Shown: positions 23,086-34,400 of the stretch, piece after piece
Position numbering within the stretch: position 1 is the first letter of the stretch
Layout of the letters: each line of letters begins with the position of its first letter
NCBI GenBank assembly: GCA_039621445.1
Contig: CP154954.1
Span: 76,828,073-76,892,072, forward strand
DNA: 64,000 nucleotides
Reading direction: 5' to 3'
Source: Euglena gracilis
Taxonomy: Eukaryota > Euglenida > Euglenophyceae > Euglenales
Notes under the pieces: model-generated
Told to the model about the DNA's origin: nothing
Database searches by the model: none
The model's input: only the letters and a program-made list of their open reading frames with translations
Made by a program: the position numbers and the translations under genes

Positions 23086-23601
23086 GTCGTTGGACATAGG
23101 GTAGTGACCAAAAAGGTGTCCTCTGACCAGGGGGGTGGTCGTTGGACATGGTCAAAAGAAAGTTGGTGGGTACCCGGGTCCCTACCCACCCAAAAATGCC
23201 CAAATTTTCCCTTCCGGTGCTTCGCGCCGAAAATTTTGGGCAATTTTGACAATTTTTTGTCCAAAAAGTGTCAAAAATGGCACTTTGGCCAAATTTTTGG
23301 CCAATTTTTGGACAAAATTTTTCGTCCCGGCGCTTCACGCCGGGACAAAAAATTTGCTCAAACCTCCGAAAAGGTGTCCTCTGACTGGGGGGGTGGTCAT
23401 TGGACATAGGGGGGTCGTTGGACATAGGGGGGGGGGGTACAAAATACACAGGAAGAAAGCACCAAATTACAACCCTGCATCGAACCTTGTCCTCCACGCA
23501 CCGGCCGACCAGTCACTCGTTAGGTCACAGCCCCCCCCCCCCAGAGAATCGTCCTCCAGCCTACTGGCCAACTTGCCTGTTGTGTACATGGGGAAACAAG
23601 G

Positions 23602-23718
23602 TCATTTGGAAGGGGGTTCAATGATATCAGCCTGCCCCTTGGTGCAGCAAAGACAAGCCAACCCCCACTCAGGAGGCCCACAGTGACGGAGCCAGACCCG
23701 AATCCAGACGTGATCGCT
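23602..23718 (-). CDS. EEP gene last exon with the SDH motif
   Basis: Begins AGC GAT CAC (Ser-Asp-His), then VWIRVWLRHCGPPEWGLACL and a stop near 23602. SDH is the terminal catalytic motif of the EEP fold; the hydrophobic strand after it (VWIRVWL) is where the family has its last beta strand. The proposed exon begins exactly 5 nt after CCCCTG, the same spacing seen at other exons here, and this places SDH straight after GGVP of the previous exon. The tail after RHC is Cys-rich and less convincing, so the protein could end elsewhere or splice again. Confidence 0.6.
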   Translation of the reverse strand, partial: SDHVWIRVWLRHCGPPEWGLACLCCTKGQADIIEPPSK

Positions 23719-26700
23719 GGCTCCAGGGGCAGAAACCTCCTCTGAATATTTTTGCCGCATGCAGATGCGTCCAACCTCGACTAAAAAAAAATTGATGCTC
23801 GCAGGTGGAACATGGTGTGTTCTGGGGAAATGGGAGGCGGATCTCTGGCCTTCTACACTGCTCCGCATGCGCTCCTGCTCTCGGACACGGTAGGGAGGTT
23901 GGGTTCAGGTTGCGTTTCCATGCTCTCCCCACACCGAATCAAGGGGGGGGCGGGGATTTTTAATAAAAGCACAATATCAAAACGCTGAACCAAAAAAAGC
24001 CCCCAAAAAAGGCGAGAAATGATGTGATTCTGGGAGATGTGGAAATGGCAAAAGAAGAATGGGAGTAATCAGACTCCCCACCATTAATTGGGGGGGGGGG
24101 TAATTGGGGGAAGGGTGCTCATTTCAAAGGAAAGACCCTCATTGGGATGGTCAAATACTTTTCTTATTCTTGTGGGTTCTACCACACACAAAAAAGTGCA
24201 AAAATGGAATTCTGCCTTTCTGGTGACCTGCAGGAGGCTCCACGGAGCCTCTGCAAAGGCTTAAATAGCCAGGCTCCGTGGAGGCTCCATGGGAGGCTTC
24301 GTGGAGGTTTTTAGGCCCAAATTTTCCAAAAAAATACATTTCTCACTTTAAATCCATGATGCATTTCCTCCTGCCAACGTGTGCGGACAGCAGTGCACAG
24401 CTTGTCTCTGCAAGGTACTAAAAGGCAAATATCCAAAATCCTGGCTCACCAGAATCCAAACATCCATTACAAAATTACAAAGGTGTGTCTCACGAACAAT
24501 ACTGCCCGCAAAGGTGTAATAAAAAGGGCATAGAGTCTTTAAATTTCCTGGCGTTCAACGATTGTCTGGCATAGAATCACCACCAGCCAAACTTTGGCAT
24601 CAGCATTGTGCTCCATGGCAGACCACACAAAAATAATGTGCATATGATTCACCAAAACTTCGGGGGGCAAATGAGCAAGAGTCGAGTGGCCAAGAAATGC
24701 AATGTCGCAACAAGCTGCAGCCTGCGAGGGGGACGCCGCCGGTGCCCCATCGCAAGGGCCGCAGGTCATGGGAGGCATAGACATGGTCGATGGCGACTGG
24801 CGTGCTCCAGTCTGGGCTCAGTCGGGGTCAGGGCTGCTGGGTCAGGTGACAACATGGAGAACGAAAAATACTCGCAGGACTCCCAGGCAGGTCACATATT
24901 TGTGCAGGGGTGCATGGAAAAGGTGGCTGGGGGCAGGGGACCTGTCGAACAGCCGGGGGTTGTCTTATGCTAACAGCTGGGCATGACCCCCGGGGGGACC
25001 CCACCAAAAATCGAGCCGTCTAACGCCATTTCCAAAAAAAAATTCGTCACTTCGTGCCGAAACCCACACCCGGGCCACCCCGACCCAGGAGGGGGGGGGT
25101 CTGGCTCCAGGGGTTTTTTTAACCCACCCCCTGACCCCCCCCCCCGGGGGGTCCTGGGGGACCCGCCAACTTTTCCCCGAAAATGGCCAAAAATCACGAA
25201 AATGCACCTTTTCGAAAATTTTCGGCGCCTTTGGTGCCAAAAATTATATCCCACTCCCCCTGGGAGGGGGGGGGGCTAGGCCGGACCCACCCTGCCCCCC
25301 CCCCCGGGGTCCAAGACTAAAAACCCCCCCCTCCTGTTTTGGACCACAAATCGGCGTCTCAGAAAAATAGGTGGGTGAGGATAAAGGTGGATGGGGGTCA
25401 AACCCACCACCCACATGGTTTTTGGGATTCCCATCCAAATGTCGCATCCCAGCTTTTCTTTCCAGTTTTCCAGAGCTTTCCAGTCCATTTCGTGACTTTC
25501 GAATTTGTGATGAGGAAGGCAATTGAACTCCATACAAAAAAATTGACCCGGTGGGTTTCATGACTGTGGGGCAGCTCTGCGCCTGTTGGGGCATCTCCAG
25601 GCTGTCGCGGCCCGGTGAGCAGCACACGGGCCCTCCCCAGGGTTTGAGGCTGTCAGCTGTGGCGGATTGGACCCTCCCACGGATTGGTTCACTCCACCTT
25701 GCTGGACCCCCTTCTAGGCATCCATTTGCTTCTAATCAGGGTGCCTTTTGGTTCACCTGCTATTTTTTTGTTTTTCCTGCTGTATTTCCCTTTTTGAAAG
25801 ACGGCGAGGGGAGTGTCTAGATCTAGGGTGTGTAGATCATTTTGAGGCTCAATTTTAGGAATTTCATTCCATGGAAAAGGTTGACAACAAAGATTCCAAA
25901 AATTGAATCAACAATCAACCAACAGGAAATTTGGGTGGCTTTCCGTCATTTGTCGTAAACATATTTTGCCCCAGCAACTATACAAATATCTGTTTTGAAG
26001 TTTTCGTTGTGCAGAAAGATGCAAGGGGAAAATAATGAGGCAGTGCTGTTCTCCATCATTGTCTGGTGCATGATGAGATGCAAATTGCATGCACCTGAGC
26101 GATCAACCCAGGAATCCGGGAATGCCCAGCTGTCACACCCTGCCCATGCTCTGCCCTAGCCACGTGCAGCTCTCAATGTCCCGCATCTGGACGAACTCCG
26201 TGTCCTGCGGGCGGCACGACGCGTTGAAGTCGCCCCCGAGCACCACGCTGCGGCACGGGCTGCTGTCCGGGGAGAGTCGCACCCCCAGCAGCGGGGGGGG
26301 GGGGGGGGCAGGGCTCTCCCTTGGGGGGGTCAGCAAAACCCGCCAAAGTGACCCAGTGTCACAGGCGGCGGTCAATTTTGGGGGGTTTATTTGCATTTTT
26401 TTCCATGTTTGTGGTCATGGCCGACCCCCCCCCAGGGGTCGTGACTCACCGGTTTTTGGAAAAGTGGAAGTAACCCCCCCAAGTCGGACCATTTTTTGTA
26501 TGGTCCGACCCCATCCTGGTGGGGGGGGGGGGGTCCAGCCCCCCTCCACAGGGCCTTCCCGTGTTTCTGCGGCAGTTGGTTTTTAGGTCAAAATTTTCCT
26601 TTGTCACCGAATTCTGGGGTGTCCCTCACAACTCGTCCCCCGCGACCCAGGGGTCAGACGTGGGGGACCCCACCGGCGAGGTGGGGGGTCCCCCACATCT

Positions 26701-28240
26701 GACCCCCCCACCACCAGGAGGGGTTTGGGCCAAAACCCAGTGAGTGACTCTGAAAAAAAACCAGTCGCCCCTGGGGTGGGAGGGGGGTCGGCCAGTGACT
26801 GAGTAGATTGCATAGGTTGGACCCACAGCCCCGGGAGAAGGGGGGCGGGCAACAACCCTTCCCCGGGGTGTGGTTCTGCATGGCCCGCCGGATGGCGTGC
26901 AGCTGCGCCCCTCGCTGGCCCCAAGCGCTTGCCCCCGCCGGGGGTGGTTTCTGAATCGCGCACAGAACAACCAGCCACCCCCCCCCCCCGTTCGGCGGGG
27001 GCGCAGAGGGAAGAGGCGACGTCTGGGGCTCTGGGCCATCCTTGACCTGAAAAGGGGAGGGGTGGACACATTTCCGGAAGGTTCAATCTTGAGCCACCCA
27101 GCAACAGCAAGGGAGTCTCTTCCTTCAGGCCCCCCTCCCCTGCCCTCACTTTGCCTGCTGCAGCTGAACGTTTCCTTTGAGCAGCCAGAACATCCCCTAG
27201 GGTCTGTTTCACAGATGTGTCTGTGGTTGCCTGCTACAAAGCATGCATGGGCTTACTGAGATCTGGCTGGCATCCTCCCCCTCATCTGAAGAAAAATCTG
27301 ACAGCCCCCCCACCCTCAATAGCTTTCAGGCCTCAATCCATCTTCCAGCCGCTTGTCAGCGGTTGCACATTTGGGGGAGGGGGGCAAGGACACCCCAGCG
27401 CGGCGTGGAAGAAAGTGAGAGGTTCTGTCCACTCGCTTGTTAGGATTCGGCATTCTGTCTCGGACCGAAAAAGAGCTGGCCAAATCTCTCATCTTTTTCT
27501 GGCGACGTCAAATCGTCGCCTTTTTCTGGCGACGATGAGGCTGGCAAGCATTTGGCTGGCATGGCCCGCCGCGGGCCGGGGGCAAGTGGATTGGCGCTTC
27601 GCGCACAGGGAGGGGTGCAGAGGGCACCAGTGCCTTCTGCGTGCAGTTCACAACATCAGAAGGAACAGAAGGATCAGGAAACTGGCTCCCCAGGGTTCCA
27701 TACCACCTGGTCAAGGAGTGGAGTCAAGAGGTGTCAGAACCAGGACGTTTTTCACCCCCCTTGGGGGGAGTCCAGCTCAGAGGCTGGGAAATTTGGGCTG
27801 GCTGGAAAAAAGCTGCACTGTGGCTTCCCAGTGGCGCCACCTGGCCATAAAGGGCAGCTTTTTTGTTGGTTGGGGAGGCAGATGAGTCTGTTTCCAGGTG
27901 AAAGAAATTTTGGAAATACTACCTTTTTGGCCCCTTCTTGCACCCCTGAAAGCAAAAAACCTGTTACTGTCCAGCCGCCCGAAGGGCGGCTGGCATAATA
28001 AAACTCGTTGATGGGAGGGGAGGGGGGTCCCGGGCTGGAAAAAAGGCTGGCTGGAAAAAGGCTGCTGGCTGAACCCCCCACACCGGGGGGTCAAATTTTC
28101 TTAAGTTACGCTGACGCCCTGATCAGAACCCCACCCTGCAGTCAAGGGGTCCCTCCCCCTAACGCTGTGCACCCTCCTTATAATCGAACTCTGTTTCCAC
28201 GGATGCCACTGTCCGTCCCATTCGCAAAAATAAAATATAA

Positions 28241-28272
<32 letters not shown>

Positions 28273-28288
28273 TAATAATAATAATAAC

Positions 28289-28323
<35 letters not shown>

Positions 28324-28375
28324 CAACAATAATAATAATAATAACAATAACAATAACAACAATAATAATAATAAT

Positions 28376-28428
<53 letters not shown>

Positions 28429-31400
28429 ATATATGATTATATGACAAGAATATAGAAATGTATTACTTATTTTAATAATGATCCATTCCTTACAGCGTTT
28501 TCAACTACCTTGCAATTTGAAATGAATGAAATCTGTGGTAAGTAAAGTGCCTTCTATGGGGCCAGCTGAGCTTGCAGCTTCGCAAAAGTGGACCGGCCTC
28601 CACTCCAGCGGCCCCGCCCTGCCCGTAGCGCTGGTGGAGGCACGCCACCCACACCTGCTGGCCCAGCCGCGTGCGGCACAGCACGGCGAGGGAGGCGAGG
28701 TGCTGGCCGCCGTACGATGGGTCGCCGTCCGAGAAGGCGATGGGCACATCCGGGGCATACAATTTTATGGTCCTCCAGGGGAGGGGGGCCACTTCAGTTC
28801 CACTCTTCTAAAAACCGGGGTCAATCACTGCCCCCACCCCCGTTGGGGGGGGGTCAGCCACTCTGGAACCCAAGGGGAAATTGACCACAGATAAGGGGGG
28901 GGAAACGGATAATTTTTTTCTTTTCTTTTCCGGTGCCAGTTCACTTCAGAGGCTTTTGCTGCCCTCCCCCGCCCCATGAATGATGTTTTGGTCCAGAAAT
29001 TCACTCAGTCACTCTGAAAGAACCAGTCACCCACCCCCAGGGGGTAGGCCAGTGACTCAGTGGTTGCATGGTCCGGGACCCGCTGAAGCTTGCCTGCCTT
29101 GTGTGGGGGCAGGGCGGTGGCGGTCTCACAGTCAACAAGCAATGGAACTTTGCAAGGATGGAACTGCGCCCAAAAGCAAGCGCTGAGTGCAACAAACACT
29201 GAAGAAATAAAAACAAAAAAATAAAATGTCCAGCTTGAGAAGGAGGCGTTCATTGGACAAAGGTGGTTGCAGAGCCCAAAAAAAATCACCTACAAAAATG
29301 AAAACAGGTGCCGCAAAAGTTGCGTCACAGTGTTCGCTGGACATTGGGGGGGGTACATTCAGGGATTACCCGGAAGCCCTTGGGTCCAGCCAGCCACTTG
29401 GAGAAAACCAACCAACAACGCCCAAGTTTTTTTCCCGGCGCATTGTTGCTGTTGCTGTCGCTGCGGCTGCAGCTGCTGTCATCGTTTCCACTGGGCACTC
29501 GTTGCGGAAACCCAGAAATGAGACCGGAAAACCCAATACTGCGTTTCAAAGCCAAGGTGCGGCTGGCCCTGGGCAGCAGGATCGCACACCCGGGCTTCTG
29601 GCGCGCCTCGACCGCCCCGCCGTCCGCCCCGAAGCAGCAGTACGCCACGTACTCGTCCAGCAGGTAGTGGGCCCGCAGGTTGAGCTCCATCTCCACCTTG
29701 AGGAACGCCGGGGCCAGGGCGGGACGGACGGCTCAGCAGAGCGAAGCGAGGGAATCCGCTTCCTTTTATGGGGGTCAACCCCTTCCTCCCCCCGGTCCGA
29801 GACACGGCCATCTCCCAAAGAATGTGCCATTGACAAGGGGGGGTGCCAACGACGCACTGTGTTTTGGAGAGGGGGATCCAAACCTCACTTTCAGGTGGCT
29901 ACCGGTGTTAAATGGTTAATACGGAGATGGAACTTTGTGCTGTCCAAGCACCTATAGTTGACACCCCGATTTTTGCCATTTTCGGCCATTTTCGGCCATT
30001 TTCGGCCATTTTCGGCCATTTTCGGCCATTTTCGGCCATTTTTTCCTATAGGTGGGGGGGTAAAATTACCTTAAAATCCTTTCATACCAACAATGCATTT
30101 GATCATTCATGCAACGTGAAAGTAGTTGTGAGCAACAAATCAACACATCCAAAGAGGTCCGTTTGGAATGGGTGCTCAGGGATTAAAGAGGTCAAAAAAA
30201 ATTGGTTGCAATATCGTGAAAAATCTAAATGGCACAAATCCATCACTTCAAAGAAGCCTTGATGTTAAATTTCATCTGTCATGATGAGATGATCATCCGT
30301 CTGGATGTGGCGAAGTTGGAAGAAAGTGCGCTCGGCTTGAGCTCAGAGCAAAAGCAAGCAAACATGTGATCAGCACATAATGTTGAAATATTGACATCAA
30401 ATGCGCTCACCCAATTGCCCAATTTCTGCAGCATATACATCTTGTCCAGCATCTGCATCTTGTTCAGTATCTGCATCCATTTTTTCTGTTGGAGAGGACC
30501 GGGGGAATGGGAGGGCAGGGAGGAGGGGAGGAGAGGGAGGGCACCTGGCCGGGTTTGGGGAGAGGCTCCGCACGGGATGCTCGCCCACCCGCAACCGGCC
30601 GGGCCTGCGGGGCTCGGGATACCAGCCCGAATGAGCCGGGGTTCGGGACACCTGTTGCTCCGCGCGGCATGGGCCTCCTTGTTGGCGTTGTTGGCATTGC
30701 TTGGGCTGCACCAGCTGCTACGATGATGACGATGGTGGCGGCAACTGCACCGCCTCCGCGTAGGTTGGGGTCGAGGGCGATGAGCTGGTGGGGTGTGTGT
30801 GGGCGGGAGGCGGACTGCTTGGCTTCCTCTGCCGCGATGAACGACTCCGCCGCCGGCGGTTTGGACCCTCAGATGGGTCCCGAGAATCGGGATCAGCAGC
30901 TGCATAGATGGTCAGCCGCAAGCCGTCGAGCTGCTCCTGAATGATGTGTAGAGTGTCGAGCAGCGTGTGTAGGGAGGGGGTGGTTGGAGAAGGGAGAAGA
31001 GGGGCAGAGGCATCGGGAGAAGAGGGTGCGCTGCGCACTCCCAGTGCAGGAGGATCTAATGGGTTTCATGGCTTCGGGTTTCGGGCTTCGGGTCCTTGGT
31101 CTTCTTGGGGTGGGGCTACCGAGAGAGCGAGGGGCGGTGGGGCCCCGGAGAGCTGTGGGGGCGGTTGCCAGTCCAGGGGCAGGGAATGTGGGCCCGGGAG
31201 TGGGAGTGGGACCGGGAAGAGGACCGACCGGGAACGTAGCGGACGTAAATGCGGGCTCCGACAGGTGGTAATCCATTGCATCTTGTCCAGTATCTGCAAC
31301 CATTGCATCTTGTCCAGTATCTCCATCCAATTCGTCTTGTCCAATATTTGTGTCTTGCCTAATGTCTTCATCCACTGGCTCCCAACCTACCGCAAAAACC

Positions 31401-34400
31401 CAAAAAAATGACCACAAAAAGCCCAGAATTGTCCACAAAAAGTCCCCAAAAGCACACAAAATGACCTAAAATGGCTTGAAATAACCAAAAATTGCCCAAA
31501 AATGCCAACAATGTCCACAAAAAAAAACAGTGAAAAATAACCCAAATCACCAAAATGGCGCAAAAATGGCCGGAAATGTCATAAAATGAGCTCATATTGA
31601 CCCAAATTAGCACAATATTTGCCAAATCAGTGCAAAATACCCCAAAATCAGCAAAAATTGATCCCAAAATGGCCAAAATGGGCGTAATACTGGAGATTTG
31701 TGGAGAAATTATCCCAAAAATGGGTTTTATTCTTCAAAAAATACAAAAAAAATGCCAACATCGCCCTTGTCACCAAAATTTTCTGAAATGTCATCAAAGC
31801 CCAAATAACCTTTTCGGAGGTGGTTCTTTGAGCAGCCTGTGTTGCAGTGCCAGGCATAATGGCAGGAGAACAGAGGCTGCACAGAGACAAGAATCAGTCG
31901 CACTGGAAATCGCCCCTCAGGCGTTCCTCAGATGTTGGGCAAAGCTGTTGGGCAAAAAAAAAACTCGAAAATCTTTGCAATGATTTTTTTCTCATTTTCG
32001 GCCATTTTCGGCCATTTTCGGCCATTTTCGGCCATTTTTGTGACCCCCACCTATAGAGCCCAAAATTTCATTTTCGGCCATTTTCGGCCATTTTCGGCCA
32101 TTTTCGGCCATTTTCGGCCATTTTGACTATAGGTGCTTGGTGCCGTCATCAGAAAACGCAAGCAAACACACAACCGTGACGGAGGCACGTCATTCTTCCT
32201 TGACATTTTGGTTGCTTTTCTGATGGTCCCCTGGAAGCAACAGGAATTACACCTACATGATCCCTTCTTGATCCCCTAACTGGGTTTTGCTTGCTTTCTT
32301 CAAAGGGCAATTGTCCGACTCTGAGCGGCTCACATTCCTGAAGCAGAACCACGTCTGGCCTCTGAGGACAGACTGTCCACTTCCTGTTCTGGAAAAACCG
32401 ACCGGGGGGAATCATCAGCTCGGGGTGACCGGGGGGAATCATCAGCTTGTCGGTCGTCCGCGCCACTTGAGAGGTCCCCCAAGCCAACCAGAGGGTACCC
32501 CCCGGGGAGAGTGGGGTCCAAGGCGACCAGTTTTTTGGCCAAAAAAATTGTCGGCGCTTGGCACCAAAAAATCGCCAAAACGGCCTTTTCCCGCCTCCAG
32601 CGGGGGATCCACAAGGCGGACCCACCCACCCTACCCTGCCACCCCCCCCCCGGGGTCCAAACTTGAAAACAACTCTGGTACCAACCCTCGGGGGCATGCT
32701 TGTGCTTACCGACCGGGGGGGGGGGGGGGAGGGGGATGGGTGCTATAGGGTGCCTGCCCTAGCAGGCACACCCCTGGGAGGGGGGGGTAGGGGTCCGGAG
32801 GGGACCCAGAAAATTTTCATTGAAAATGGCCTTTTCCGGGCCCCCGGCGCCTTTGGCGAGTGCCAGTGGTGGGCAGAGTGATCCACCTGAGAGGAAAAAG
32901 GCATGATGCCCTGAGGGAAATGGAGGTAGAGTGCCGGAAGGACGTCGGAGGGGGGTGCCTGCTATGGGCAGGCACCCCCCAAAACCCTACCCCCCCTGGG
33001 GAGGGGGTCGGATCGGGTGCTATGGGGTGCCTGCCCCTAGCACCCCCCCCCCGTGGGTAGGCACCCGACTAAGCACAGGCCTGCTCGGGGGGGCCTTCTG
33101 CTGGACACACCCCATGGACACACCCCAGTTTTCCTCAAAAAATGGCCATTTTCCCCCCAGCACCATCCCCAAGGAGTCAACCAGTCCCCCGTGGCAACCC
33201 AGGTTTGTATGGGTAATCGTGGAAGGGTCGACCCCCACCCAAAGACCGGGGCACCATAGCTGAAAAAACCCCTTCGCCAACTTGACCTGGACATCCACAA
33301 CGCTGGAAAAACAAAAAATAAAGCGGGGTGGAAAGGAAGGGGTTGGTGGGGGGGTTCAGACCCAGATCACACACAACAGGGTATCCAGTTCAGCCTTGCC
33401 CAGAGGTCGCATCACCGCCACCACCAGGGGAGTTGCATTCTTCCTGAAAACAAGCTGATTATAAAAGTGCACTTTTGATCACGTGTTTATACTGATTTGC
33501 CGATGGCATGACGGTAGGTGTTGGACGACCTTGTGGACACTCTGGGGGAGACAGAAGAGCCTCCGTTGCGTGGCGGTATCTGTCGCAGGCAACGGCGGGA
33601 TTTTTTGGGGGGGAGGGATGCCCTGTGAGTTGGAAGCAAGCGGTGTGTGGGACGATTTTTCACATGAAAATTCCCTGGGGGGTTTCGTAGCAAGGGGGTC
33701 GATAATTTCGGGGGGCGACAAGTTGGGTAGCGCAGCAGGGGAACAATCCCCATCCAGTTGAACAATCCCCATCCGAGTAAATGAAAATCAGTGGTGGCAT
33801 TTATCACTTTGAAATCCGCATTTTCAAGCACTTTAAATTTGAACTCCAAATTAAAGCATATATCCAACGATTAATTTGTGTGGGATTTGCGTGCGGATTA
33901 CGCCATACATAACCTTTTATCACAAAAAATCCAAATTTTACAGTTTTGTGTGTTTCTTTGGGGCATCCATACCCTGTCAATTTCAAAGAAGGTGGTGAGG
34001 CCAAATTGGCAATTGGCCGGCACACAGGGGGGGGGGGCGACATGTTCATAAATTGGCTCGGGGGGGACAATTGCCCAGGGGTGGGTGTCTTAACAATGAC
34101 TCATCCTCGCGCACTTCTCCCCCTATGTCCGCGATTGGTTCTCCTCGGGGTTGAACGCTGGACATTGGTTATTGTTTGCGTCATCTGCTCAATGCGGACC
34201 CAACAAAATGATGTGTATCTCAGTTTGCATCGTGAGAGCCGAAGAAGAAGAGGCAACCAGAAAAACATGGGTGAGCAATTCCCATTCGGAAGACATCCAT
34301 TGTTTTTTGTGAAACACAAAATCGAAATAGATACAAATGCATAGATAATAAATAGATACAAATACAGAATCGAAATAGATACAAAGATAGAAACAAATAG

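Larger units (their letters stand above)
29948..32138. mobile_element. CACCTATAG-bounded decamer-array element, 2.2 kb
   Basis: The left unit GCACCTATAG...CTATAGGTGGGG (29948-30058) holds about 6 copies of TTTTCGGCCA. The right part (31990-32138) has two such arrays split by CCCCCACCTATAG and ends CTATAGGTGC. Outer ends are therefore inverted and inner G-run sides face each other. Inside lie a Pro/Ser-rich frame, two ATCTTGTCCAGTATCTG arrays (about 30431-30480 and 31272-31370) and an A-rich block homologous to 3660-3965. It sits inside an intron of the EEP gene, between the QE and GCAI exons. Confidence 0.55.

Noticed and set aside
22972-23409. Frames rich in RLRSAAVGCG or PTAADRSRPQ
   Set aside because: They translate the 10-bp CGGTCGGCTG array, whose three-unit period of 30 bases keeps frames open.
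24702-24845. Plus-strand first exon starting MSQQAAACEG with a GT donor
   Set aside because: The minus strand of the same DNA encodes the IDH motif of the EEP gene, in series with its other exons, so this is a shadow frame.
28008-28447. Ile/Thr, Leu and Val homopolymer frames
   Set aside because: Produced by the (TAA)n/(CAA)n microsatellite.
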